This document shows, one piece after another, positions 8,537-17,199 of a DNA stretch of 64,000 nucleotides. Each line of letters opens with the position of its first letter. The first letter of the stretch is position 1. A model generated the notes under the pieces. The model was not told where the DNA came from, made no database searches, and was given only the letters and a program-made list of their open reading frames with translations. Both the position numbers and the translations under genes were made by a program. The stretch spans positions 124,001 through 188,000 of the forward strand of contig JAFRFG010000046.1 of the NCBI GenBank assembly GCA_017434455.1. Direction: 5' to 3'. The DNA is from Thermoguttaceae bacterium (lineage in GTDB: Bacteria > Planctomycetota > Planctomycetia > Pirellulales > Thermoguttaceae).

Positions 8537-8702
8537 AATAGCGATCGGAAGAACGCGCCGGACGCCGGATAACCGCGCGGCGCGAAGCGCGGGAAAACCT
8601 TTCTTCGAGCGATTTTACCCGCAATCGGCCGAACAATCCAGACGCGCGGATAATTCCAGCCGCGGCGCGAGGCAAAAAAGAAAGAGCGTAAACGATTTCG
8701 GT

Positions 8703-9527
8703 ATGAATATCACCCTCTATCCCCTTCCCGACCTGGTCGAGGAGAACATCACGCCCGACGCGGCGATCTTTATCGACGTTCTGCGCGCCACCACCACGAT
8801 GACCGCGGCGCTGGCCGCCGGGGCGGCGCGGATCATTCCGATCGCCGACCCGCAGGAGGCGCTTCGTCTGAAAAAGCGCTCCATCGAAAGCGGCCGTCTC
8901 AAGGAGGAAGATATCCTTCTCGGCGGGGAGCGCCGCGCGGTGCGGATCGCCGGTTTCGACCTGGGCAATTCCCCCAAAGAGTACACCGCCGAGAAGGTCG
9001 CCGGAAAGACGATTTTCTTCTCGACGACCAACGGAACCCGCGCCATTTTATCGCTTCGCGCCGGCCGGACGAAAAAGTTCCTCGGCTCGTTTGCCGCCGC
9101 CGGGGCGCTAACGCGCCGGATCGCCGGCGACCCGTCGATCGAATCGCTGGCGATCATCTGCGCGGGGACCGACCGTCAGTACACCGAGGAGGACCTCCTC
9201 CTGGCCGGTTATTTCGTCGAGGCGATCGCCTCATCGCACGAAAAGCGCTTCCTCGAGCGGGACGACTTCGAATCGGCCCTCGCCCTGAGCACCGCCGCGC
9301 AGACCTACCGCCGCGCCTGGCGGCAGTTCACCGCCGATCTTCCCGCCGAAGAGGGGGCACTCTCCCGGGCGCTGGGGCGCGCTCTTAAAGAAAGCCGCGG
9401 GGGGCAGAACTTGGTCCGCGCCGGCCTGGCCGGCGATATCGCCGACTGCTGCGAGCCGGACCGTTTCGACCTGGTGGCCGAGTACCGGCTCGGCGAGATC
9501 GTCCGAGCCGAAGGAGAGACCCCATGA
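8703..9527 (+). CDS. comB: 2-phosphosulfolactate phosphatase
   Basis: The protein is 274 residues from the ATG at 8703; the upstream open frame lacks family similarity and overlaps ubiE. Conserved ComB features include FIDVLRATTTMTAALAAGA near the N-terminus, LLGGERR, GFDLGNSP and FSTTNGTRAI. ComB is a Mg-dependent phosphatase that makes sulfolactate from phosphosulfolactate. In methanogens this leads to coenzyme M; in bacteria its role is less clear and may be sulfolactate or another sulfonate. No comA or comC is nearby. The stop overlaps the start of apbE (ATGA), implying coupled translation. Confidence 0.88.
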   Translation: MNITLYPLPDLVEENITPDAAIFIDVLRATTTMTAALAAGAARIIPIADPQEALRLKKRSIESGRLKEEDILLGGERRAVRIAGFDLGNSPKEYTAEKVAGKTIFFSTTNGTRAILSLRAGRTKKFLGSFAAAGALTRRIAGDPSIESLAIICAGTDRQYTEEDLLLAGYFVEAIASSHEKRFLERDDFESALALSTAAQTYRRAWRQFTADLPAEEGALSRALGRALKESRGGQNLVRAGLAGDIADCCEPDRFDLVAEYRLGEIVRAEGETP

Positions 9528-10552
9528 AGCCCCTTCCCGCCGCGTTTCTCACCATTATCCTCGCCGCGCTGCCGGCGCTGCTGCCACACCGCGCCGCCGC
9601 CCAGGAGCTTGAGCGCTACGAATATCTCGAGCATAAAATGGCCGTCCCGGTGCGGCTGATCCTCTGCGCCCCCTCGAAAGAGCAAGCCGACCGGGCCGCC
9701 GAGGAGGTCTACCGGCGGTTCGACGCGCTCAACGAGGTGATGAGCGACTGGTCGCCGGAAAGCGAGATCATCCGTGCCTGCCGCGCCGCGCAGTTCGGGG
9801 AAAAAGTCCCGATCAGCGACGATCTGTTCCGTGTCCTGGCGCTGGCGCGCCGATACACGGCCATCACCGGCGGGGCGTTCGACGCGTCGGTCTCGCCGGT
9901 GGTGAAACTTTGGCGCCGCAGCCGGCTGATGGGAACGCTCCCCCCGGAGCCGAACCTGACGCGGGCCAAGGCGCTGGTGGGGCAGAAGAACTGGTCGCTG
10001 GAGGACGCCGGCGAAAAAACCTTGTCGCTGGCCGAGCCGCAGGTCCGGCTCGACCTGGGGGGGATCGGCAAGGGGTTCGCCATCGACGAGGCGTTCGAGC
10101 TGCTTCGCGCCCGCGGGCTGACCGCGGTGCTGGTCGACGCCGGGGGGGATATGCGGCTGGGCGCTCCCCCGCCGGGGAAACAGGGGTGGACCGTCACGCT
10201 CGCCTCCCTCGATAAAGACGCCCCGCTGGAGAGGAGGGTCCTCCACGACATCGCCATCGCCTCCAGCGGCGATACGTTCCAGTTCGTCGAGATCGACGGG
10301 GTGCGCTACTCGCATATCATCGACCCGCGCCGCGGCGAGCCGCTGACCGAGCGGCGGGTGGTCTCGGTCCTGGCGCCGACGGCCGCCGAGGCCGACGCCC
10401 TGGCCTCGGCCTTCACCGTCCTGGGGCCGGAGGGGACCGAGGCCCTGGCCAAAGAGGAGCAAAGCGCCAAGGACCTCTCGGGGGTCGAGGCGGTGATCGT
10501 CACCGAAGAGGGGGTCACTGGTGTTTCGTTCGCGCCGCGATGCGAACCGTAA
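9524..10552 (+). CDS. apbE: FAD:protein FMN transferase (flavin transferase)
   Basis: ApbE attaches FMN covalently to a threonine of target proteins such as the Rnf/Nqr subunits, outside the cytoplasm. The 342-residue protein has an N-terminal signal (MKPLPAAFLTIILAALPALL), then DLGGIGKGFAID, VDAGGDMRLG, YSHIIDPRRGEP and the Mg-binding segment ADALASAFTVLG. All are characteristic. Its ATG overlaps the comB stop by four bases, so the two are co-translated. Its 3' end overlaps the convergent MFS gene by 38 bases. No obvious flavinylated target gene lies in the window. Confidence 0.93.
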   Translation: MKPLPAAFLTIILAALPALLPHRAAAQELERYEYLEHKMAVPVRLILCAPSKEQADRAAEEVYRRFDALNEVMSDWSPESEIIRACRAAQFGEKVPISDDLFRVLALARRYTAITGGAFDASVSPVVKLWRRSRLMGTLPPEPNLTRAKALVGQKNWSLEDAGEKTLSLAEPQVRLDLGGIGKGFAIDEAFELLRARGLTAVLVDAGGDMRLGAPPPGKQGWTVTLASLDKDAPLERRVLHDIAIASSGDTFQFVEIDGVRYSHIIDPRRGEPLTERRVVSVLAPTAAEADALASAFTVLGPEGTEALAKEEQSAKDLSGVEAVIVTEEGVTGVSFAPRCEP

Positions 10553-11753
10553 AATAAAAGACCGGCAGAATCGCCAAAAAGAGGATCCCCCCGGCGAGGT
10601 AAATCTGCCGGATCCCCAAAAAGTAAATCAGTCCCCCGCTGAGCAGCGAGCTGATCAAAATACCGGTCATTCTCAGCGCCGAGGCGAGCCCGAAGACCGC
10701 CCCCCGGCGCGCCTCGGGGGTGTGTTTCGACAGGAGAGAGAAAAAGACCGGCTCCATTCCGCCGGCGGCCAGGAAGTTGCCGAACCGCGCCCCGGCGTAG
10801 AAGCACAGCGTCGGGGCGAGGGCCTGAAGAAACATCGTCCCGGCGGCGATCAGAATCGTCGGGAGCACAATCCGCCCGGGTGAGAACCGGTCGCACAGCC
10901 GGCCGACCCCCACCGCCGAGAGGATCCCCGCCAGGGCGGCCAAGGCGCTCACCCAGCCGGTATACAGGGCGGTATTCTCCGGCCCGTGGATCTTTTCGAT
11001 CATCATCGCGACGTAGGGATCGTCGAACCGCCGGGCGACGGCCATCAGGACGATCAGCAGAAAGATCAGCCCGATCACCGGCGTCACGCCGTCGAACAGC
11101 CGCCGGCGCTCGGAACGCGGCGCGGGGTCGGGGCGATGAAAATCGTCACGAACGAACAGGTGCGCCAGGACTCCCGCGGCAAGGTACATCGCCCCGCAGA
11201 GCAAAAAGGCGATCGTATAGCCGAACCGGTGGACAATCAGCCCCCCGGCGGCGTAGCCGACCAGGTTGCCGCTCCAGATAGCCGACGAGAGCGCCCCGAG
11301 AGCGAATCCCTGATTCTTTTCCGGCGTGGTGGTAACGATCAGCGTCTGCGCCGCCGAGACGGTGCCGGTAAAGGCCGAGACGACGAATCGGGCGACGATC
11401 AGCCAAAAGGGGCTCGGCGCCAGCAGGAAGCAGGGGAAGATCAGCCCGTCGAGGTAGTACGCCCGAAGGAGCATCAGTTTGCGGCCGTACCGGTCGGCCA
11501 AGATCCCCCAGACCGGGGTGAAAACGCAGTAGCTGAGCATCCCGAAGAAGGTAAAGGCGGCCATCCAGGCGCCGAGAACACTCTCGTCGCTCACCCCCCA
11601 GGTATCGCGGATATAGATCGGGACAAAGGGAATAATCAGGGAGAATCCGGCGACGCACATAATCTGCGTCAGCCAGATCACAAAGAGGTTCAACTTCCAG
11701 TTGAGGGGTCTGTCGGTCATTGTCCGTCGGTTTCGGTCATGTCCGTCGGTCAT
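10515..11753 (-). CDS. Major facilitator superfamily transporter
   Basis: This is a 412-residue membrane protein with about twelve hydrophobic segments. Between helices 2 and 3 lies the MFS signature GILADRYGRK, echoed in the second half by GRLCDRFSPGR. The overall pattern fits the DHA1-type drug/sugar efflux group, but the substrate cannot be assigned. The start is uncertain: ATG codons at 11753 and 11720 are in frame and sit in a duplicated 14-base sequence 33 bases apart, and neither has a good ribosome-binding site. A TATAAT at 11803-11798 lies suitably upstream. The 3' end overlaps apbE. Confidence 0.85.
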   Translation of the reverse strand: MTDGHDRNRRTMTDRPLNWKLNLFVIWLTQIMCVAGFSLIIPFVPIYIRDTWGVSDESVLGAWMAAFTFFGMLSYCVFTPVWGILADRYGRKLMLLRAYYLDGLIFPCFLLAPSPFWLIVARFVVSAFTGTVSAAQTLIVTTTPEKNQGFALGALSSAIWSGNLVGYAAGGLIVHRFGYTIAFLLCGAMYLAAGVLAHLFVRDDFHRPDPAPRSERRRLFDGVTPVIGLIFLLIVLMAVARRFDDPYVAMMIEKIHGPENTALYTGWVSALAALAGILSAVGVGRLCDRFSPGRIVLPTILIAAGTMFLQALAPTLCFYAGARFGNFLAAGGMEPVFFSLLSKHTPEARRGAVFGLASALRMTGILISSLLSGGLIYFLGIRQIYLAGGILFLAILPVFYFTVRIAARTKHQ

Positions 11754-11758
11754 TGTCC
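11712..11758. repeat. Duplicated start-codon region of the MFS gene
   Basis: The sequence GTCGGTCATTGTCC occurs at 11712-11725 and again at 11745-11758, 33 bases apart. Both copies contain an in-frame ATG on the minus strand, so the duplication adds 11 codons. Confidence 0.6.
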
Positions 11759-12028
11759 AGTCCGTTCCCGGGACCTTCGCCCGCCGCCGGAAAGGGGATT
11801 ATACCACAGGATTCTTAACGGGATACCGCGCTCCCGTGGGCCCTCCCGCCCCGTGGCCCCCCACCCCGCGGGGCTGCCCGGCAAATCTCCGCGGGAGGAA
11901 AAAAGATATCTTAAAGTTCCGCGGACGGAATAACCGATAAGCGTCGACAGAAAGTCGGCTCCCCTCTTCCCCCGCTTTGAGGGAGGGGCTGCCGGTATCT
12001 CCAGCAATGGAATGACAGGGGATTTAAA

Positions 12029-12295
12029 ATGAACACGAAGGAAAAGGTAAACCGCTGGACGGTTTGGGGCCTGCTCGCGGCTCTTCTTATCGGTACGCTG
12101 CCGTTGTTTGTCGGCTGTCAGCTCAGCCAGAACGGTCAGACCCTCCCAAGTCCGTACTATCTGGACAACAAGATCCAGTACTTCCCCGCCGGCAACGAGT
12201 TCCAGTATCAGGAGGAAGTCGATCGGATGAAGCGCGAGGAAGCGGACAAGAACCTCGACCAGACCGGCGTCTGGCAGCGGTATCAGCAGCAATAG
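12029..12295 (+). CDS. Small lipoprotein, planctomycete type
   Basis: This 88-residue protein starts with a basic segment and hydrophobic stretch ending in LFVGC, a plausible lipobox with Cys31 as the lipidated residue. The mature part contains TLPSPYYL, then IQYFPAGNEFQYQEE and a charged C-terminus. From memory, short proteins with this PSPYYL...VQYFPAGPEF pattern recur in planctomycete genomes; their function is unknown. It stands alone, 89 bases before a small membrane protein on the same strand. The start has little Shine-Dalgarno signal, with GGGG eight bases upstream. Confidence 0.75.
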   Translation: MNTKEKVNRWTVWGLLAALLIGTLPLFVGCQLSQNGQTLPSPYYLDNKIQYFPAGNEFQYQEEVDRMKREEADKNLDQTGVWQRYQQQ

Positions 12296-12384
12296 CGCGC
12301 CAAGATAAGCCGCCGCTTCAAAGCCGATATCAAACCCGTACGGCCCCCCGCGCGGAGGCCGTACGTTTCCCTACAGTATGAGGT

Positions 12385-12726
12385 GTGACGGTGATCGACA
12401 AGCTCCTTTCGTTGGACTTCTCGGCCGCGGGACAGTCGCTTGTCAACGTCATCCTCCTTTGGCTCGGTTTTTCGGCCGGAGTGGGGCTGGTGACCCGTCT
12501 GATCCTCTTCCCCAGCCGCTGGTGGAAGTCGATCTGGTCGGTCTTTTTGGTCGGCATCGTCGGGAGCTGCCTGGGGCCGCTTCTGCTGACGACGCTGTGC
12601 AAGATCGACGTCGAGAAGTTCAACCCGATCAGCATCGCCGGCTTCCTCGTCTCGGTGGCCGCCGCGATCGTGGTGATGATCTTCTACGGCTTCGTCTCGC
12701 TGTTTTTCCGCAAGAAGAGCGACTAG
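12385..12726 (+). CDS. Small integral membrane protein, unknown function
   Basis: This 113-residue protein starts at a GTG. It has three likely transmembrane helices (about residues 16-36, 50-72 and 83-107), a conserved-looking FPSRWWKSIW turn and a basic C-terminal tail FFRKKSD. I recognise no family. It is followed at once by a strong bidirectional terminator, and the lipoprotein gene lies just upstream, so the two may share a transcript. The hydrophobic pattern and clean codon structure support a real gene. Confidence 0.65.
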   Translation: MTVIDKLLSLDFSAAGQSLVNVILLWLGFSAGVGLVTRLILFPSRWWKSIWSVFLVGIVGSCLGPLLLTTLCKIDVEKFNPISIAGFLVSVAAAIVVMIFYGFVSLFFRKKSD

Positions 12727-12750
12727 CCCAAAAGCGTATAAGACAAAAAA

Positions 12751-12779
12751 AGACGCCCCGTTTCGGGAGCGTCTTTTCG
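12751..12779. terminator. Bidirectional intrinsic terminator
   Basis: AGACGC-CCCG/CGGG-GCGTCT hairpin with a TTT loop and one bulged A, with a T-run downstream and an A-run upstream. It ends the small membrane-protein gene on plus and the cyclic-nucleotide-domain gene on minus. Confidence 0.8.
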
Positions 12780-12815
12780 TCTTTTCTTGACTTGTTTTAA
12801 GGAACGCGCCGCTTC

Positions 12816-13268
12816 TTACCGCGCGTAGTACGACAGCTGCTGGCGCGACGCCTGGAGACGGCGGCGGATGACCGTCGCGACCAGCGACATCATCTTGTAG
12901 CCGAAGGAGGGGTCTTCGTCGCAGATGCGCAGCAGCTCTTTGCCGTCGACCGACAGAAGCTCGGTGGCGACGCGGCAGATCCCGATCGAGTTGGTCTTGT
13001 GCGGGGGAATGACCGACGACCAAAGGAGGTAATCCCCCTCGGTGCAGCTGTCGAGCGTCAGGCGGCGGCCGTCTTTGAGCAGGTACTGCACATCGACCTG
13101 GCCGGAGACGACCACGAACAGATGCTGCGACTCTTCGTGCTCGCGGTAGACGATGTCGTTGGCGGCATAGTGCTTCAGTTCACAGATTTTCTCGATCTTC
13201 GCCAGCGTCTCGGGGTTGACGTCCGGGATATTCATAAAGCGCGTCAGCGTCGTGACGATCGGTGACAT
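12816..13268 (-). CDS. Stand-alone cyclic-nucleotide-binding-domain protein
   Basis: The protein has 150 residues from the ATG at 13268, chosen because GGTGGAG lies six bases upstream; the TTG at 13283 is weaker. It is a single CRP-type beta-barrel domain: KHYAANDIVYREHEESQHLFVVVSGQVDV, then LTLDSCTEGDYLLW and a C-terminal helix. There is no helix-turn-helix, so it is not a conventional Crp/Fnr regulator. The phosphate-binding GE...RSA motif is not intact (SVIPPHKTNSIG instead), so it may bind another ligand or none. It is flanked by terminators on both sides and so is monocistronic. Confidence 0.78.
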   Translation of the reverse strand: MSPIVTTLTRFMNIPDVNPETLAKIEKICELKHYAANDIVYREHEESQHLFVVVSGQVDVQYLLKDGRRLTLDSCTEGDYLLWSSVIPPHKTNSIGICRVATELLSVDGKELLRICDEDPSFGYKMMSLVATVIRRRLQASRQQLSYYAR

Positions 13269-13323
13269 CGGTTGCTCCACCAAAAGGTTAAGTCATTGGG
13301 TCGAACGGGGGCTTCTCCCCCTG

Positions 13324-13353
13324 AAAAAAGAGGGGGGCTCCTCCCCCCTCTTT
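13324..13353 (-). terminator. Terminator of the GH2 gene
   Basis: An eleven-pair AAAGAGGGGGG/CCCCCCTCTTT hairpin with a CTCCT loop, followed on the minus strand by a T-run. It lies about 80 bases beyond the GH2 stop codon. Confidence 0.75.
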
Positions 13354-13435
13354 CAAGTCAAAGTATAGCTATCCCCGGGGGAAAGAGCAAGTCCCCCCGG
13401 GGCAAAGGCGTTTTCGTCGGCGGCCGCCGATGGCG

Positions 13436-16400
13436 CTACAGGGCGCGCAGCATATTGCGCAGCAGCCGTTCGGCCGCCGGGTGGCCGGGAAGGTTCTCGA
13501 GGATCTTCCAGGTACTGATCACCACCCGGCCGCGGCCGATATTCCACGACGCCAGGGAGAGCCCGGCGGAGTAGCCCATCTGCGTATTGAATGCCCCGGC
13601 GATCGCCTCGTCGGGAACGAGGTCCGGGCCGTTGAACGTCAGCTGAGGGATCAGCTCGCGGTAGAAGAGGTAATCGGAGACGTCGCCGCGGGGGAGCCCC
13701 TCGAAGAACGGGCTGTTTTTGGTCCAGTCGTCCTTGTGGTAGAGCCAGTTCGGCAGGTACTCGAAGGTCCCCTTGACCGGCAGCGGCCAAAGGGCGGAAA
13801 GATCATCCCCCACGGCCATCGCGTCCTTGGGCGAGACAAAAAGAACGTGCGCCCCGCTTTCGACTAATTTCATCAGCTCGGCGTACCCCTGCGCGCTCGG
13901 CTGATCGACCTTGCCGACGATGATCCGAAGCCCCTCCGGATCGGCCGCGGCCGTATCCAAAAGCGAGGCGTCGATCCCCAGGCCGCGCAAAAGATCAACC
14001 AGCGCCGCGTCGCCCCACACGGCGACGGAAAAGTCGACCGGCGGCAGCGTCGCCGGGTCGGTCACAAAGAAGCGCTCCTCCCCGCCGCAGGCCGCGGCGT
14101 CTTTCTCGAACTCGACACGGAAATGATATTCCCCCTGGGGCCCGGCGACGGGGATCGTCTCGTCAAAGATCGGGAGAACCATCGGGTTTTCTTCCCCTTC
14201 CGGCGGGACAGGGACGGTGACGGTCCGCACCTCGTCGAAGACGCGCTTATTGTCCGGGCCGACCACGATGAACCGCGCCGGGTAGTCCCCCGGAGGAAGA
14301 ATGTCTTCGTTCACCAGAACCGACTCGAACCGCACCTGCGAGCCGCTGAAGCACTGCACCGGCTCGACGAAATTGCAGAACCTCAGCGGCGCGAACACGT
14401 CGGCCATCGCCTCGAGCGTCCCCGGTTTGTACTCGCGCCAGAGGGTCGTCAGCCCCTCGCCGGAGATCCCCTGGTCGTGGGTCCCCGTCACGCTGTGGGC
14501 CACCACGCGGGCGTTGGCGCGGATGGCGTTGATCCCGATTCGGCGCTGCTCGGCCATTCGGGCGATCGCCTGCCGGAAGAAATCTTCCGGCCCGTAGAAG
14601 GCGTCGTCGAGTTTCCAGCGATTCCAGTCGGCCATAAAGCCGTCGAGCCGCTGCCGATAGTGCTTAGCGTCGGCCGCGCCGGTGGCGTGATTCTGCTCAT
14701 ACAGCCGCGTCAGCCGGAACAGGTCCACCGCGCTTCCGACGCCGTACTCGGAAAGAAAAATCGGGCGGCTGCCGCTTTGAGCGGTCCGCAGCTCTTGGAT
14801 CACCCCGGCGGTATGCGGAACCGGCTTATAGGGGTGGATATCCGCCAGATCGTTGTTCCAGGTAACTTCGTTCGGGTTGGCGTAGCGCCCCAGCGGCTCG
14901 AAACAGAGCTGTTTTTGCCCCAGCGCGAAGAGGGTAAACGCCGACAGATCGGGCCGCTCGCCGGCGGGCAGATAGCCGTACGACCAGACGCCGGCGGGGT
15001 TCGACTCGAAGCCGCAGTCGGCCGTCACGTCGTAGAGCGTCCCGTCCGGGGCGGTGATCTTCAGGTCGACCGCCGTCGTATCGCCGTAACCGGCCCCGTC
15101 GCCGATGCCGACGACGACCGTGAGGGTCTGCCCGGCGGCAAGATCCAGCTCGCCGCGGTACTCGGCGCTTGCGCTTTGCGAGGCCAGGTTAAGATCACCC
15201 GACCAGATCTTCTCGTCGTCCCCTCGGAACAGATCGATCGAGACGGTGGCGTGTCCGTCTTTCACGACATCGAAGAAGCGCGACTCGATCTTGTACTTCC
15301 CCTCGGCCGGGGCGGTAAAGCGCGCCGCGGCGTACTCGCCCCCCGCGTCTCCGGGATGCAGGCAGAAGGTTCCCGCCAGCCAGTGGGTGCCGTCGAAGTC
15401 GAAATCTTTATCGGTACAGTTTTTGATCGCCCCCGGCATGATCGTCCCGAGCGTACGGCGCCAGATCGAAAAATCGGCGGTCTTCGGCGTCTCGATGGCG
15501 AACTGATCGAAACTGCCGCTGTTGAGGATCACCACCCGATCGGGGTCGGCCTTGCGGACCAGCGGCAGAAGCGAGGCGGCGTAGAGCACCAGCTCCGCGT
15601 CGGAGGTCTCGTTGAGGAGCCCCCAAATCGCCACGCAGGGGTGATTGCGGTCACGCTCGATCATCCCGAGCACCTGATCGGTATAGCGCCCGATCCGTTC
15701 GGGGCATTTTTCGTAGCACCAGCCGGCCAGGCACTCGTCGTAGACCATAAAGCCGACCCGGTCGCACAGATCGAGCTGGAACCGGCGGGGCATCCCGGCG
15801 ATATAGCGGATCATATTAAAGCCCATCGCCTTGCAGGTGAGGATATCGCGGCGGTACAGGTCGGGATCCAGCGGCAGACGGTGGGTGATCGGCGAGTCGC
15901 TCCCGGAGTGGGAACACTTGAGGTAAATTCGCTTTCCGTTGAGCCGGAAGGCGCCGCGCTCGAACCGGAAGTCGCGGAAACCGCACACGGCCGTCCGCAG
16001 ATCGGTCCCGACCTCGCGCAGCGTCGGCTTCGCGGCGTCGCGGCGATTGCCGCTGGGGGAGATAAACTCCAGGGCGCTGAGCTTAGCGATCACGGTATAG
16101 AGGTTCGGGTCGTTCAGTTCCCAGAGCTTAAAGTCGGGGACGGTAACCTTCGAGGTGACGATCGATTTCCCCTCGGGGATGACGATCTGAGCGGAAGGAT
16201 CGCCCGGGAAGAGCGCCCCCCCGTCGGTCGAGGCAGCGGTGAGCGACAGCGCGGCGGAGATCTTTCCCGGGAGGGTATTATCGACCTCCGCGCGCGCCTC
16301 GATCACCCCGGTTTTCCAGTCGGGAAGCAGCTGAAGGTCGGTCATGCGCACCGCGGGGACCGCCAGCAGCTCGACCGAGTCGACCAACCCCCCCGAGGCG

Positions 16401-16942
16401 TAGCCCGACCCGGGGGAAATAACGTTGGTATTGTTGCGGCGGGGGATATTCGCCATCGAAATCCCGTCGATCGGCGTATCGGCGGCGTTTAAGACCCGGA
16501 CGGTGAGCCGGTTCGGCTCGCCGCGGGCGGGATTGAGGGCCCCGGCGGTATCGAGTTCAAACGCCGCCTCACCCCCTTCGTGGAAACCGAGGTAGGTTCC
16601 GTTGAGCCAGACATCGGCGCGGTATTCCGCCTGCCAGAAGCGCAGAACAACCCGGCCGTTCTCGTTCGGGTTATCGGGGGTGAGGAAGGTTCTCTCGTAC
16701 CACGCCAGCCCGTGATAATCGGGCCAGACCTGCTGAATCACGCCGGGAACGGGCAGCGGCGAGGTTTCGCCCGATTCGCTCAAGGGACGGGCGAACCACT
16801 CCTCGTCCTTCCCCGCGTTATCGGGGTCGATCCGGACCTGCCAGGTTCCGTCGAGCGAGGTCGTCACCGTCGCGGCCGGCAGCGCTTGGGGCAGCAGAAC
16901 AAACAGGACGGCAAACAATAGGATCGATTTTTTCACGGCCAT
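13436..16942 (-). CDS. Secreted glycoside hydrolase family 2 enzyme (beta-galactosidase-like) with large insertions
   Basis: The 1168-residue protein starts with a signal peptide (MAVKKSILLFAVLFVLLPQALPA). A jelly-roll sugar-binding domain follows (about 28-195, with AEYRADVWLNG and FHEGG), then an Ig-like domain and a TIM barrel. The acid/base Glu is E445 in WGLLNE and the nucleophile is E732 in FLSEYG. These are normally about 80-100 residues apart; here the gap is 287, containing an extra beta-rich module (about 510-680). C-terminal of the barrel, about 370 further residues include a CARF- or GATase-like alpha/beta region with IIVGKVDQPSAQGY and ENLPGHPAAERLL. GH2 members act on beta-galactosides, beta-mannosides or beta-glucuronides; which applies cannot be told. 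It is monocistronic. Confidence 0.88.
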   Translation of the reverse strand: MAVKKSILLFAVLFVLLPQALPAATVTTSLDGTWQVRIDPDNAGKDEEWFARPLSESGETSPLPVPGVIQQVWPDYHGLAWYERTFLTPDNPNENGRVVLRFWQAEYRADVWLNGTYLGFHEGGEAAFELDTAGALNPARGEPNRLTVRVLNAADTPIDGISMANIPRRNNTNVISPGSGYASGGLVDSVELLAVPAVRMTDLQLLPDWKTGVIEARAEVDNTLPGKISAALSLTAASTDGGALFPGDPSAQIVIPEGKSIVTSKVTVPDFKLWELNDPNLYTVIAKLSALEFISPSGNRRDAAKPTLREVGTDLRTAVCGFRDFRFERGAFRLNGKRIYLKCSHSGSDSPITHRLPLDPDLYRRDILTCKAMGFNMIRYIAGMPRRFQLDLCDRVGFMVYDECLAGWCYEKCPERIGRYTDQVLGMIERDRNHPCVAIWGLLNETSDAELVLYAASLLPLVRKADPDRVVILNSGSFDQFAIETPKTADFSIWRRTLGTIMPGAIKNCTDKDFDFDGTHWLAGTFCLHPGDAGGEYAAARFTAPAEGKYKIESRFFDVVKDGHATVSIDLFRGDDEKIWSGDLNLASQSASAEYRGELDLAAGQTLTVVVGIGDGAGYGDTTAVDLKITAPDGTLYDVTADCGFESNPAGVWSYGYLPAGERPDLSAFTLFALGQKQLCFEPLGRYANPNEVTWNNDLADIHPYKPVPHTAGVIQELRTAQSGSRPIFLSEYGVGSAVDLFRLTRLYEQNHATGAADAKHYRQRLDGFMADWNRWKLDDAFYGPEDFFRQAIARMAEQRRIGINAIRANARVVAHSVTGTHDQGISGEGLTTLWREYKPGTLEAMADVFAPLRFCNFVEPVQCFSGSQVRFESVLVNEDILPPGDYPARFIVVGPDNKRVFDEVRTVTVPVPPEGEENPMVLPIFDETIPVAGPQGEYHFRVEFEKDAAACGGEERFFVTDPATLPPVDFSVAVWGDAALVDLLRGLGIDASLLDTAAADPEGLRIIVGKVDQPSAQGYAELMKLVESGAHVLFVSPKDAMAVGDDLSALWPLPVKGTFEYLPNWLYHKDDWTKNSPFFEGLPRGDVSDYLFYRELIPQLTFNGPDLVPDEAIAGAFNTQMGYSAGLSLASWNIGRGRVVISTWKILENLPGHPAAERLLRNMLRAL

Positions 16943-17199
16943 AGAACAAACGACTCCTGTCGGCGCAGAGGGTTACGGGACCGGCTATACCGGGGTTTAG
17001 ACCTTTCCTATCATAGCAAATCCCGCGGGGAAAATAAACTGGGGGGAATACGGCCGCTTTTTCGCGGATATTTGGCGCGTGATTTATTGACGCCTATAGA
17101 CACGCCCCCCCCGCCGCCGGTACAATAGTCCGCAGGTATTTTCTGCCGCCGGCGGGCCGCGCGGTTTCATCAAAAACGGTTCTTTCATCGGGTATCCCT

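Noticed and set aside
10515..10552. Frameshift at the apbE/MFS junction
   Set aside because: The 38-base overlap is between convergent genes with intact reading frames, so it needs no frameshift.
14123..16492. 789-codon plus-strand ORF inside the GH2 gene
   Set aside because: Antisense to a well-supported GH2 enzyme, rich in Arg/Gly/Pro without domain structure; a shadow reading frame.
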